Source: a bacterium 1XD42-76 (GTDB lineage Bacteria > Bacillota > Clostridia > Lachnospirales > Lachnospiraceae). From it: 64,000 nucleotides of DNA. The stretch is taken from assembly GCA_009917545.1 (NCBI GenBank), contig QZDW01000001.1, positions 62,001-126,000 of the forward strand, read 5' to 3'. The position numbers were made by a program, and so were the translations under genes. Position 1 is the stretch's first letter. Each line of letters opens with the position of its first letter. Below are positions 16,497 to 25,918 of the stretch, piece after piece. Under the pieces are notes generated by a model that was not told where the DNA came from, did not search any database, and worked only from the letters and a program-made list of their open reading frames with translations.

Positions 16497-17657
16497 TTAT
16501 TGTGGTGTCTGGGATAGTTCCTCCGCGACAGCCGGCGGGATCTGCATCAAGGGTTCCAACGGAAGGAGCTTTTCTGTTCCACTTCCGTTGTCGATGATGA
16601 CCTTTAAATCCGGCAAAAGCTCTTCCATTGTCTCATAAAACATCCTCTTTTTGGTAATCAGAGGATATTTGACGTATTCGGCATACGTATCCTCAAACCT
16701 TGCCACCTGTCCATTCGCCTCATTGATTCGCTGTTGTTTGTAGGCTTCCGCTTCTTGAAGGAGCTTATCCGCCTCCGCCTTGGCTTTGGGGATATTTTCC
16801 GACTGATATTTTTTGGCGGCATTGATCGCTGTCTCCATCCCCTGTTTGGCATCTTCGACTGACTTGAAGGCATTGGCAACATCTTCCCTTGGCATTTCTG
16901 TATCCTGGATGGAGACATTGTAAATGCCATAACCGATATTTTCCTCCACCAGCCGGTTTGTGAGCTGTTCTTTAATCCGCTCCTGGATCTGTGTCTTTCC
17001 TGTCGTGATTACATCATCTACATTGTACATGCCGACAGTGTCTCGGATATAACTCTGCGCCAGATTTTTGATGATATTTTCATATACATTCCTGTGACGC
17101 ACAGCCTGTATCGGATCTGTCACCATGTATTCAATGTAGAAATCCACATTAGTAAGATTGAAATCATTTGTAATCATAAGGCTCTCGTTTTCCAGAGAAA
17201 CCGGATTGTCTGCAGAGGCCCCGGCCGCCCGTTCGGGATCTGTCGTATAACCGATCTGCATTCCCGTAATCGCCTTGGACACTCTTGTGATCCGCTGAAT
17301 TATGGGGAGCTTGAAGTGAAGGCCTGATCCCTCTTCAACAGACGGCCGCCCAAAAGTGGTGATCACTGCCATTTCCTGCTCGGAGATCGTATAGAAGCTG
17401 TCCATTCCCAGCAAAAGGGCGATCAGAACCACAATAATCAGGGAAGCGGCTTTCCCTGCATGACGGAAGGCGGAAGGCACAGGGTTTTGCGGCTTCTGCG
17501 GACGTTCGGAATCATTCTGTTCATATACAACATTTTCTTCCCGGTTACTTTTTCTTTTTTCTGCCATATTTCTCCATTCGTCAAGTTTCCCGCTCCTTTG
17601 CAGGGAGCTGAATACCATACTGATAACAACAAACAGCCAGATTAAGAGCTCTAACAT
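16497..17657 (-). CDS. hflK: HflK: SPFH-domain membrane protease modulator
   Basis: 386 residues. Two hydrophobic stretches, one at the extreme N-terminus and one at about 72-90 (LIIVVLIALLLGMDSFY), then the SPFH domain (ITTFGRPSVEEGSGLHFKLP) and a long coiled coil with AKAEADKLLQEAEAYKQQ. Partner of HflC. The ATG overlaps the end of recU by 7 bases, so translation is probably coupled. Confidence 0.92.
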   Translation of the reverse strand: MLELLIWLFVVISMVFSSLQRSGKLDEWRNMAEKRKSNREENVVYEQNDSERPQKPQNPVPSAFRHAGKAASLIIVVLIALLLGMDSFYTISEQEMAVITTFGRPSVEEGSGLHFKLPIIQRITRVSKAITGMQIGYTTDPERAAGASADNPVSLENESLMITNDFNLTNVDFYIEYMVTDPIQAVRHRNVYENIIKNLAQSYIRDTVGMYNVDDVITTGKTQIQERIKEQLTNRLVEENIGYGIYNVSIQDTEMPREDVANAFKSVEDAKQGMETAINAAKKYQSENIPKAKAEADKLLQEAEAYKQQRINEANGQVARFEDTYAEYVKYPLITKKRMFYETMEELLPDLKVIIDNGSGTEKLLPLEPLMQIPPAVAEELSQTPQ

Positions 17658-18211
17658 ATATGCTGAGGTTCCTCCTTTTCTTTGCGGTCCAAATCCATCT
17701 GGAGTTGTTCCAGATAATGGACCAGTATCTCACGGTGTCTGCGTATCTCCCATGATACAGGCACGACCTCCTCGTAGGTAAAGCTTTTACGCCCGCCCTT
17801 TTCCATCCGCCGCCAGAAGCCATAGACCGCATCAAACGGGACATAATAGATCTTATTCACAGATGTGAAGGAAAGAATGATAAATGCCACGCCTCCCTGA
17901 CGCTCAAACTCCTGCATAAAGGCAATCTGATGCGGATGGATATTCTGAAGGGGAAAGGTTTTGACTGCACATTCCTTGGCATCGAAGCAGACCGGAATTC
18001 CCTGTACAGCGCCGATGTAGTCCACAGTGCTTTTCATGCCAAAATAGGCCAGCGTAATGTGTCGGCTGTCTTTATCAATCTCTATCGGTGTAATCGGCGT
18101 GGGAATTTTCTGAATTAAAGCCAGTTTTTTTTCCCGGTAACTGTCGTTTGTACGGTTGATTTGTTCCTCCAGGGTAGAACCGCGGAGTCCTCTTGTTTTC
18201 CAGGTTCCCAT
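17651..18211 (-). CDS. recU: Holliday junction resolvase RecU
   Basis: 186 residues. RecU motifs STLEEQINRTNDSY near the N-terminus, and the nuclease core STVDYIGAVQGIPVCFDAKEC (D...D.K) about residues 67-87. Resolves Holliday junctions in Gram-positives. The ATG at 18211 has GGAAGAGGA upstream; the frame stays open to 18568 but that part overlaps the downstream end of the pseudouridine synthase gene and shows no family signal. Overlaps hflK. Confidence 0.93.
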   Translation of the reverse strand: MGTWKTRGLRGSTLEEQINRTNDSYREKKLALIQKIPTPITPIEIDKDSRHITLAYFGMKSTVDYIGAVQGIPVCFDAKECAVKTFPLQNIHPHQIAFMQEFERQGGVAFIILSFTSVNKIYYVPFDAVYGFWRRMEKGGRKSFTYEEVVPVSWEIRRHREILVHYLEQLQMDLDRKEKEEPQHIC

Positions 18212-18242
18212 AATTCCTCTTCCTTTATTGGTGTTCCATCGG

Positions 18243-19253
18243 TCAGGATACCAGTCCCTCTCCTTCTGCCATGCGCAGAAAATCTTCTGGAAGCGGAGCC
18301 TCAAATGCCCTCCGGGAAAGAGATGCAAACGTTCCGGAAAGCTCCGGAAATTCCAGGCGGAATGAATGCAAAAGCTGAGAATGAAGTCCATACTGTCTGG
18401 CCGCTGCCCGAAGCAGGCCGGCGGCATGTTCCCCGCACAGCTCTTTACTGCCATACTTGGCATCCCCCACAATCGGATGGCCGATGGATGCCAGGTGTGC
18501 ACGGATCTGATGGGAGCGCCCGGTAAATAATGTGACCTGTAACCGTGTATAGGAGCCATTGGAGACAAGCGGCTGATAGCGCGTTCTGATGGGAAGCGGC
18601 ACTTCCTTCCCTGCAGCCGCTTCCTGTTCCGTAAGGATTTTCACCTGATTGGTCCTGGGATCCTTGATGAGCCATCCAGTCAGATCAGAAGCTGCTTTCA
18701 CTTCTCCGGCCACGATACACTGGTAATCCTTGTGTATGCTCCGGCTGCGAAAAATTTCCGACAGCATCTGCAGCCCGGCAAGGGATTTCCCAGCTGCCAC
18801 GATGCCGCTCGTATTCCGGTCAAGGCGGTTGCAGACTGACGGGCGGAAGCGCCTCAGCTCTTCTTCCGTAACTGCTCCGGATTCCAGCAGGTAGGCAATC
18901 AGATATTCGACCAGAGATACATCCTCTGGTTTCGCCTTCTGGGAAAGCATGCCGGCCGGTTTATTTATTAAGATCAGTTCCGCATCCTCATATAGGATAT
19001 CCAGCTTTCTCGTTTTTATCTTCTGGATCCCGGCGCCCGAAAATTTTTCCATTGTATCGTCGGAAAGAAAAAATTTAACGATATCACCCTCGGTGAGAAA
19101 CTCTGTCCCCTCACATTTTCTGCCGTTTAAGGTAATATTTTTCTTGCGCATCATGCGGTAGAAAAAGCTTTTGGGGGCCGACCGCATATATTTTCCCAGA
19201 AACTTGTCAAGACGCTGTCCCGCCTCATTTCTGCCAATGACGATTTCTTGCAT
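18243..19253 (-). CDS. RluA-family pseudouridine synthase with S4 domain
   Basis: 336 residues. S4 RNA-binding domain at the N-terminus (RLDKFLGKYM, then KNITLNGRKCEG), then the RluA/RluC catalytic domain with the conserved Asp in CNRLDRNTSGIV and the later GRSHQIRAHLA motif. Isomerises uridine to pseudouridine in 23S rRNA, RluC-like. The ATG at 19253 follows GGAGGAGACACG; the longer opening to 19361 is not supported. Confidence 0.9.
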   Translation of the reverse strand: MQEIVIGRNEAGQRLDKFLGKYMRSAPKSFFYRMMRKKNITLNGRKCEGTEFLTEGDIVKFFLSDDTMEKFSGAGIQKIKTRKLDILYEDAELILINKPAGMLSQKAKPEDVSLVEYLIAYLLESGAVTEEELRRFRPSVCNRLDRNTSGIVAAGKSLAGLQMLSEIFRSRSIHKDYQCIVAGEVKAASDLTGWLIKDPRTNQVKILTEQEAAAGKEVPLPIRTRYQPLVSNGSYTRLQVTLFTGRSHQIRAHLASIGHPIVGDAKYGSKELCGEHAAGLLRAAARQYGLHSQLLHSFRLEFPELSGTFASLSRRAFEAPLPEDFLRMAEGEGLVS

Positions 19254-19368
19254 CGTGTCTCCTCCCATTCCTCTGAAAGTAGCCGCCGACAGGAGGCATA
19301 CGTTCAGATATGCCAAATATGCCCGAAAAGCGTTCCGATGTGTTTGTGGGCATATAAACATAATATTG

Positions 19369-19941
19369 TCACATGGACAGGCTTTTTAAAAGCTTTTCCA
19401 CATAGGGTGCACTTCCGTCGTCATCCTCCGGCTTTATTTCCTTAAGGCTTGCCAAGCGTTTTTCAAAACTTTTTTCCTCTATAATGAGCCTGGCATTGCC
19501 GTCCAGCTTCCAGGCCGTCAGCATTTCGTTCATGAATTTTTCTGCCTTTCTGATGTCTGCATGACAAGACGGGCAGTACAGATAGACTCCGGATGGGTGT
19601 ATCACAGCCGCATCAACGGCGAGTATCATGTCCGGCGAGGTGATAATCAGTTCATAGAGGATGGGAAATTTTTCCTCATAGGGACGACAGAGGCGGTAAA
19701 GCGCTTCTGTGGCAGGGGAAACGCGCCAGGCAGCGACCAGCGGCGATGCGAGGTTTGCCATCGGCAGCACGATGAGGATTGCGCTGACTGTCACCAGATT
19801 TCTGAGGCCGTTCCAGGTGATAAAACGTCTGGAAACTAACAGGGCAATGATAACAGCCAGAAATGCACACACAATGAAAAGCTGCCTCGTCCGGTGTGCC
19901 CTGCGGTAGCCAAATTCCCCTTTTTTCGCTTTGATATTCAA
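19369..19941 (-). CDS. Two-helix membrane protein of unknown function
   Basis: 190 residues if the TTG at 19941 is used, which has AAAAGGAG six bases upstream and starts just after the SDR stop (19956). An ATG at 19971 would add ten residues but lacks a ribosome-binding site and overlaps the SDR gene. Two adjacent membrane segments (about 20-37 and 43-62), then a cytosolic domain of about 120 residues containing YCPSCHAD and a charged C-terminus. Probably cotranslated with the SDR. No family recognised. Confidence 0.7.
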   Translation of the reverse strand: MNIKAKKGEFGYRRAHRTRQLFIVCAFLAVIIALLVSRRFITWNGLRNLVTVSAILIVLPMANLASPLVAAWRVSPATEALYRLCRPYEEKFPILYELIITSPDMILAVDAAVIHPSGVYLYCPSCHADIRKAEKFMNEMLTAWKLDGNARLIIEEKSFEKRLASLKEIKPEDDDGSAPYVEKLLKSLSM

Positions 19942-19955
19942 TCTTATCTCCTTTT

Positions 19956-20711
19956 CTACCAGGTAATCCATTTCATAATCAGACTGTGAGGCAGACATTT
20001 GCACAGAAGGAAAAACAGTTTCATCCAAGGTCCCGCGACGGAGATTTCCTTTCCCTTCATGCTGTCTCTGATCGCCAGGCTGACGACTGTTTCCGGCTTT
20101 TCCAGCACCCATTTTTTGTATGAGGTCAGGGTTCCCCCATCTAAGGCGATATCAAAAAACTCGGTTTCCACGGGGCCGGGACATACGGCTGTGACAAAAA
20201 TTTTCTTTTTTCTGAGCTCTGCAGCCAGCGCACGGCTGTAGCTTAAGACAAAGGCCTTGCTGGCAGCATAGACAGCAAAGCCAGGCTGCGGAATAAAAGC
20301 GGCAGCCGATGCAAACTGGATGATACGGCTGTTTTCCGGCATATAAGGAAGTACAGCCCCGGTAACGGCAACCAGCGCTTCATCATTTAAACGCACCATT
20401 CCTTTCGACTGCTCCTCCGAAATCGTTCCTGCCGCGCCCGTTTTCCCAAATCCGGCGGCATTGACCAGGATTTTCACTTCCGGATGAACAACAGAAAGTT
20501 CCTTTTTAAGGACTGCGACTGCCTCTGATGTGAGAAGATCAAGCCCCAGACACTTAAGCCTTACCGGAATCCGGCCCTTCAGGTCATCAAGCCGTTCTGT
20601 GCGCCTCGCAATGACCCAGATCTCCCGCAGGCCGCCGAAACGCTCTGCAAGCTGGCATACCATCTCCCGTCCCATTCCCGAGGAAGCGCCGGTTACAATT
20701 GCAATTTTCAT
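19956..20711 (-). CDS. Short-chain dehydrogenase/reductase
   Basis: 251 residues. Classical SDR: cofactor loop TGASSGMG (7-14), NAAGFG (about 85-90), catalytic Ser region QFASAAAF and YAASK (about 150-154). An Arg-Arg pair after strand 2 (VIARRTERL) suggests NADP(H). C-terminal hydrophobic stretch (MKLFFLLCKCLPHSLIM) may lie at the membrane, as in YqjQ/DltE-like SDRs. Substrate unknown. Confidence 0.88.
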   Translation of the reverse strand: MKIAIVTGASSGMGREMVCQLAERFGGLREIWVIARRTERLDDLKGRIPVRLKCLGLDLLTSEAVAVLKKELSVVHPEVKILVNAAGFGKTGAAGTISEEQSKGMVRLNDEALVAVTGAVLPYMPENSRIIQFASAAAFIPQPGFAVYAASKAFVLSYSRALAAELRKKKIFVTAVCPGPVETEFFDIALDGGTLTSYKKWVLEKPETVVSLAIRDSMKGKEISVAGPWMKLFFLLCKCLPHSLIMKWITW

Positions 20712-20766
20712 GTTTCGTTTCCTTTCTCTCTGTGGCTTCTGCCCTTTGTTCCTGGTATCAGAAAGG

Positions 20767-22677
20767 CTATGGTTTGTGGATATTCCGTATCGTCTTTTTC
20801 TTTGGACGGCGTTTCCCCTTCCCGCCCGGGAGAGTCTTACGCCGGGAATCTGAATGTCGGGAATCCTGTCCCAGAGTCTTATCTGGGGGCTTAATCAGAC
20901 AGTGTCTGCCAAAGCCGATCAGATCCTCTCTTTTGGCGGCAGTGAGCGCTTCGTGAACAAGACTGTATAGCTTCGGGTTCCGATATTGGATCAGGGCCCG
21001 CTGCATGGCTTTTTCATGGGGGCTGTCCGGCACGTAGACTGGCTCCATTGTCCGCGGATCCAGTCCTGTATAATACATGCAGGTGGAAATCGTGGAAGGC
21101 GTTGGATAGAAATCCTGTACCTGCTCCGGCATATAGCCGAGATCCCGCAGGTATTCTGCCAGCGTCACCGCATCCTTTAATGTGGAACCGGGATGGGATG
21201 ACATCAGGTAAGGAACCAGATACTGCCTGAGCCCAAGCCGCTCGTTCATCTTTCGGTATTCTTCTGAAAAACGCAGATAGACGGAGTGGTCCGGCTTTCC
21301 CATCCGCGAAAGCACCCGGTCCGACACATGCTCAGGCGCCACCTTAAGCTGGCCGCTCACATGATGGCGGCAGAGTTCTTCCAGAAATCTGCTCTTTCGG
21401 TCAGCCAGCACATAGTCAAAGCGGATCCCGGAACGTATGAATACTTTTTTTACCTCCGGAAGCACTCTCAACCGCCGTAACAGGCGGATATAATCGTCAT
21501 GGTCAGCTTTCAGATTCTTACAGGGGGAGGGAAACAGGCATTGTCTGTCAGGACAGGCTCCTTTTGTCTGCTGCTTTTCGCAGGCCGGATGCCGGAAATC
21601 CGCCGTCGGTCCGCCCACATCATGGATATAGCCCTTAAAATCAGGAAAGCTTGTCAAAAGCTCTGCTTCCTTTACAATAGATTCGTGGCTTCTTGCCTGA
21701 ACGATTCTCCCCTGGTGGAACGTCAGCGCGCAGAAATTACAACCGCCAAAACAGCCGCGGCAGCTTGTGAGGCTGAATTTTACCTCATCAAAAGCCGGGA
21801 TTCCTCCCGCCGCATCATAGGACGGATGCCAGGCACGCATATAGAAGAGGTCGTATACATCATCCATCTCCTGCGTGCTTAAGGGAGCGGACGGCGGGTT
21901 CTGCACAACATAGAGGCGGCTGCCGTATGGCTCCAGAAGCCGCTTCCCGGCATAAGCGCCTGCATTTTGGTACTGGGTAAAAAAGCTCTTCGCATATATT
22001 TTTTTATTCTGTCGGATCTCCTCAAAGGAGGGAAGCCGCACCGCATCATACACAGATTCATCAGACGTTACCTTATAGACGGTCCCATCAATAAATGTGA
22101 TATCATGAATCGCAAGTCCGGAATCCAGTGCATCTGCAATCTCCACGATTGAGCGCTCCCCCATGCCGTAGGAAATCAAATCTGCCTGGGAATCAAGGAG
22201 CACAGAACGTTTTACGCGGCCTGACCAGTAATCATAGTGGGCCAGACGCCGCAGGCTGGCCTCGATACCGCCTAGGATGATGGGGACGCAGCCATAGACG
22301 GAACGGATCAGGTTACAGTAGACCACGGCTGCATAATCGGGGCGTTTCCCCATCACGCCGCCCGGGGAATAAGAGTCGCGCTGCCGCCGTTTTTTCGAGA
22401 CGGAATAATGGTTTACCATCGAATCCATGTTGCCGGCGCTCACCAAAAAGGCAAGTCGGGGCTTTCCGAGAACGGTAATGCTCTCCCGATTCCGCCAGTC
22501 TGGCTGGGAAAGGATGCCTACCCGGTATCCATGTGATTCCAGAACACGGCTGATGATTGCATGCCCAAAAGAGGGATGATCGACATAGGCATCCCCGCAG
22601 ACATAGACAAAATCACACTCCTCCCAGCCGCGCCGTTCCATATCTTCCCGGCAGACCGGAAGAAAATCATGTATCAT
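20767..22677 (-). CDS. YgiQ-family radical SAM protein
   Basis: 636 residues, full length for YgiQ (UPF0313). N-terminal cobalamin-binding-like region, then the radical SAM motif CRGCFGGCNFC (CxxxCxxC) near 313-323 that binds a 4Fe-4S cluster, and the family-specific C-terminal domain ending in a basic tail. Reaction not known. Start overlaps the HAD gene stop by 4 bases (ATGA), so the two and the following pseudouridine synthase form one operon. Confidence 0.92.
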   Translation of the reverse strand: MIHDFLPVCREDMERRGWEECDFVYVCGDAYVDHPSFGHAIISRVLESHGYRVGILSQPDWRNRESITVLGKPRLAFLVSAGNMDSMVNHYSVSKKRRQRDSYSPGGVMGKRPDYAAVVYCNLIRSVYGCVPIILGGIEASLRRLAHYDYWSGRVKRSVLLDSQADLISYGMGERSIVEIADALDSGLAIHDITFIDGTVYKVTSDESVYDAVRLPSFEEIRQNKKIYAKSFFTQYQNAGAYAGKRLLEPYGSRLYVVQNPPSAPLSTQEMDDVYDLFYMRAWHPSYDAAGGIPAFDEVKFSLTSCRGCFGGCNFCALTFHQGRIVQARSHESIVKEAELLTSFPDFKGYIHDVGGPTADFRHPACEKQQTKGACPDRQCLFPSPCKNLKADHDDYIRLLRRLRVLPEVKKVFIRSGIRFDYVLADRKSRFLEELCRHHVSGQLKVAPEHVSDRVLSRMGKPDHSVYLRFSEEYRKMNERLGLRQYLVPYLMSSHPGSTLKDAVTLAEYLRDLGYMPEQVQDFYPTPSTISTCMYYTGLDPRTMEPVYVPDSPHEKAMQRALIQYRNPKLYSLVHEALTAAKREDLIGFGRHCLIKPPDKTLGQDSRHSDSRRKTLPGGKGKRRPKKKTIRNIHKP

Positions 22678-23351
22678 AAATGCTCCCCACCGCTCTGCAG
22701 CAGTTCAAAATAATCACGGATGAATGCATCTGCAAGCTCCCGTTTTTCCTGTTCCAGATTTTTTGAAAATGCGTCATCTATTGCAATCACCGTCATCCCG
22801 GCCCGCTTCCCGGCCAGAATTCCCGCCGGGATATCCTCAAATACCAGACAGCGGGAAGGCTCTGCGTGAAGCCGTCTGGCCGCCTCCAGATAGATGTCCG
22901 GCTCCGGCTTGCCGGCTGCCACTTCGCAGCCTGTTGTTATGGCCTGCAGATATCCTCCAATCCCCAGGGATCCCAGTACCGCGTCCACCATGTCACGGCT
23001 GTTACTCGTGGCGATTCCTGTGGGGATCCCGGCCTGCCTGCAGTATTTTAAGAACTCGAGCGCACCTGTTTTCAGGGGAACCTCATGACGATATTTGTCG
23101 ATCGACATCCGGATCCAGCAGTCCTTGATCTCATTAAGGCTTAGAGGAAGCTGAAAACGCTCCTTAAAATAGACCGCGGTTTCCGAAAAGCTCATGCCCT
23201 CAATCGTGCGCTGCAAGTCCCCGGGACAGTCGTACCCGAAACGCCCCAAAAATTCGATGTCGATATCTCTCCACATCCACATAGAATCCACTAACGTGCC
23301 GTCCAGATCAAACAGGACAGCCTGTGTTTCCTTTAAGATTTCATGTATCAT
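22674..23351 (-). CDS. HAD-superfamily phosphatase (beta-phosphoglucomutase-like)
   Basis: 225 residues. HAD motif I FDLDGTLVDS (about 15-24), motif II IATSNS (about 117-122), motif III Lys in AAGKPEPD, motif IV FEDIPAG. A helical cap between motifs I and II marks subfamily IA, which includes phosphoglycolate phosphatases and beta-phosphoglucomutases. Overlaps both flanking genes by 4 bases. Confidence 0.9.
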   Translation of the reverse strand: MIHEILKETQAVLFDLDGTLVDSMWMWRDIDIEFLGRFGYDCPGDLQRTIEGMSFSETAVYFKERFQLPLSLNEIKDCWIRMSIDKYRHEVPLKTGALEFLKYCRQAGIPTGIATSNSRDMVDAVLGSLGIGGYLQAITTGCEVAAGKPEPDIYLEAARRLHAEPSRCLVFEDIPAGILAGKRAGMTVIAIDDAFSKNLEQEKRELADAFIRDYFELLQSGGEHL

Positions 23352-24082
23352 AATTGTTTTAATTGTTCTGTCTCCTCTTCGGTGAGCGGGCGGTACTGGC
23401 CTGGCAAAAGACTCTCATCCAGGGATAGCGGCCCCATTGTAATACGCTTTAGATATGTGACCGGGCAGCCTGCTGCTTCCATCATCCGCTTTACCTGGTG
23501 GAATTTTCCCTCGCGCAGAGTGAGGAGAACCTTTGACACAGCCGCTGCTTCTGTCCCGGTAACAGAAAGGATCTCAAGCTTTGCCGGAAGGCAGGATAAA
23601 CCGTCGGGAAGCCGGATTCCTCTGGCAAAATCATCCACAGCCGCCTTTGGCACACGCCCCTGGCATTCGGCATAATAGACCTTATCCACGTGTTTTCCCG
23701 GAGCCAGAAGTCGGTGTGCAAGCCCGCCGTCGTTGGTGATGAGTAAGAGGCCTTCCGTGTCAAGGTCCAGCCTTCCGACCGGGAAGAGATCCTTACGCTT
23801 TCTGCCTGTGATGAGATCAACCACAGTGCGGTATCTGGCATCCTCTGTGGCTGAGACAACGCCCTGTGGTTTATTTAACATATAGTATTCCGTCAGTGCG
23901 TAAGTAATATCCTCTCCGTCCATCTTCACATGGTCTGCAGAGGCAGTAACCCGCATACCTGGGTCCTTTGCTGTCATGCCATTGACCATGATACGCCCTT
24001 TGCGCACGGCCTCCTTTATCTGCGCTCTGCTTCCCTTTCCCATATCGGCAAGGTATTTATCGAGCCGGATCGTCTGCTCCAA
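23348..24082 (-). CDS. RsuA/RluB-family pseudouridine synthase
   Basis: 244 residues. S4 domain (RLDKYLADMGKGSR) followed by the catalytic domain with GRLDLDTEGLLL and LREGKFHQVKRMM. Modifies 16S or 23S rRNA; which position is not decidable here. First gene of the rsuA-HAD-ygiQ operon. Confidence 0.92.
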   Translation of the reverse strand: MEQTIRLDKYLADMGKGSRAQIKEAVRKGRIMVNGMTAKDPGMRVTASADHVKMDGEDITYALTEYYMLNKPQGVVSATEDARYRTVVDLITGRKRKDLFPVGRLDLDTEGLLLITNDGGLAHRLLAPGKHVDKVYYAECQGRVPKAAVDDFARGIRLPDGLSCLPAKLEILSVTGTEAAAVSKVLLTLREGKFHQVKRMMEAAGCPVTYLKRITMGPLSLDESLLPGQYRPLTEEETEQLKQL

Positions 24083-24134
24083 TTCTCTCTCTCCTTAAAA
24101 AACGTCTGTGACGGTTTGGCCTGCGCGTCTGTTT

Positions 24135-24938
24135 TTACTCATACCAGTAGCTCAGCCGGGACTTTTCTAAGTAACGCAGGAGCCAGTAGGGATTGACAGA
24201 CAGTTCTTCATAGTGGTCTGTTTTCAGATAGATGCCTACATGAAGATGAACCTCAAAATTTCCTGTCGTCCCCTCCAGCTTCCCGTAGCCGGAGTCCCCC
24301 ATATATCCGAGCAATTCCCCTGCCCTCACCGGATCGCCCTCCTGCCATTCCCTGTCGTAGCCGGAAAGATGGGCATAATAAAAATAAACGCCGGACGGTG
24401 AGCGGATCCCGATTCTCCAGCCGCCCTGTTCCAGCCATCCCACCCGTTCCACCACGCCATCTGTCATGGAAACGACAGGATACGTACCGCGCGGCCGTTT
24501 ATTTCCCATGAGATCACAGCCCTCATGGCCCCGTTCCCCGCCGTAGGTACGTTTCTGAAGCCAAGTATCCTCATAAGTGACATCCGGTACATCCAGGCTG
24601 CGGCTTAACGGAACCGGAAAATAGCGAAGATCCTCGAAAAGCATTCGGTATGCGGCTGCCAGCTTCCGAAACTGAGCCGGATGCTCAGATGAGAGCTTCA
24701 GGCTAAACCGGCTCCCGCGCCAGTCCGTCAGATCAAAATCAGACTCCGTCATCCATGATGCCAGCTCTTCGCAGTCAACCGTATCCTGAGAGGCAAGCCA
24801 TTTCCCGAGCTTTAAACTGCGGAACGCATCAGACTCCCAGGTATAAGGCGTAAGCCGGTCAACAGCCAAAGCTGAGTCCAGCAGGCGGATGAGGGCGTTG
24901 TTATAAAGCACCAGAAGTACAAGCAAGAGAAATTTCAT
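24135..24938 (-). CDS. M23-family metallopeptidase, membrane-anchored
   Basis: 267 residues from the ATG at 24938; alternative TTG/GTG starts upstream lack ribosome-binding sites. N-terminal hydrophobic anchor (2-22), then a helical region, then a LytM/M23 domain with GGERGHEGCDLMG (Zn His and Asp), a VGWLEQGGWRIGI strand, YYAHLSGY and EVHLHVGIY (HxH). All zinc residues appear intact, so it may cut peptidoglycan cross-bridges. Divergent from the YlbJ-like gene; with that neighbour a sporulation role is possible but unproven. Confidence 0.85.
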   Translation of the reverse strand: MKFLLLVLLVLYNNALIRLLDSALAVDRLTPYTWESDAFRSLKLGKWLASQDTVDCEELASWMTESDFDLTDWRGSRFSLKLSSEHPAQFRKLAAAYRMLFEDLRYFPVPLSRSLDVPDVTYEDTWLQKRTYGGERGHEGCDLMGNKRPRGTYPVVSMTDGVVERVGWLEQGGWRIGIRSPSGVYFYYAHLSGYDREWQEGDPVRAGELLGYMGDSGYGKLEGTTGNFEVHLHVGIYLKTDHYEELSVNPYWLLRYLEKSRLSYWYE

Positions 24939-24991
24939 AAGAGCAAAGCCCCGCACATAAACTATATCAATCAAAGCTTATTCAGGTGCCC

Positions 24992-25918
24992 ATGAAAAAA
25001 TCCATCTGCCTGTGCGCGCTTCTTGCCCTGATGCTCTTTCATGCAGATTATGTGACAGAAGGCGCAAGAAACGGCCTGCTTTTATGGTATTCCTCTGTCG
25101 TTCCGGCTCTCTTTCCTTTTATGGTATTGTCCGGGCTCATCGTGGCAGGCGGGGGAATCTCCGTGCTTATGAGTCCGTTTTACCTCTTCCTGCACCCGCT
25201 TTTGGGGCTTTCGAAAGCCGGTTGTTATGTGCTTGTCTCCGGACTGCTGTGCGGCTATCCGATGGGGGCCAAGACGTGCGCCGACTTTGTACGCGAGGGC
25301 AGGCTCTCTCCCCTGGAGGGAAACTTCCTGATGGCATTCTGTAACCATCCAAGCCCCATGTTTCTTTTGGGCTATGTGTACCCGTTTTTTGCCAAACAGC
25401 TGCCGCTTGGCATCTTGCTTCTTTCTGTCTACGGGCCTGTGCTGATTCTTGCTTTTGCTGCCCGCCTGGTCTGCCGGAATGGCGGTCAGAACATGCCCAG
25501 GCAAAATGACCTGGAAATGAGACATGTTTCCCGCCAAAGCCCCTCCTCTGACGAGACCATCCTGTCCGCAGTGGAAATCCTCTGTAAGATCGGCGGCTAT
25601 CTCATTTTATTTTCCATCGTCATCGTATTCCTGAAGCGCTCCGAACGGATCCCCTTTCTTATAAAACTGCTTCTTTCTGCCTCGATGGAAATGACGACCG
25701 GCATCCGTGAGGCCGCTTCCATGCTTCCGTTTCCCGTATCCGGCGCTGTGGCCTGTGCGGCTCTGACTTTTGGCGGATTTTCAGGACTCTTTCAGACCAA
25801 AGCCGTGCTTGGGGATGTCAGAGATCTTTCCATCCACACCTATTTTCTATGGAAACTTCTGCATGCAGGACTCTCCTTCGCTGTGTTTTTTCTGCTTACT
25901 CGTCCTCTTTTTCCGTGA
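24992..25918 (+). CDS. YlbJ-like sporulation integral membrane protein
   Basis: 308 residues, about eight membrane segments, nucleoside-recognition (Gate) domain type. Features such as GLLCGYPMGAKTCADF and AFCNHPSPMFLLG correspond to conserved YlbJ motifs. YlbJ is a mother-cell membrane protein needed for resistant spores. The ATG at 24992 has CAGGTG upstream; a GTG two codons earlier is possible. The 3' end overlaps the convergent coiled-coil gene by 23 bases. Confidence 0.8.
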   Translation: MKKSICLCALLALMLFHADYVTEGARNGLLLWYSSVVPALFPFMVLSGLIVAGGGISVLMSPFYLFLHPLLGLSKAGCYVLVSGLLCGYPMGAKTCADFVREGRLSPLEGNFLMAFCNHPSPMFLLGYVYPFFAKQLPLGILLLSVYGPVLILAFAARLVCRNGGQNMPRQNDLEMRHVSRQSPSSDETILSAVEILCKIGGYLILFSIVIVFLKRSERIPFLIKLLLSASMEMTTGIREAASMLPFPVSGAVACAALTFGGFSGLFQTKAVLGDVRDLSIHTYFLWKLLHAGLSFAVFFLLTRPLFP

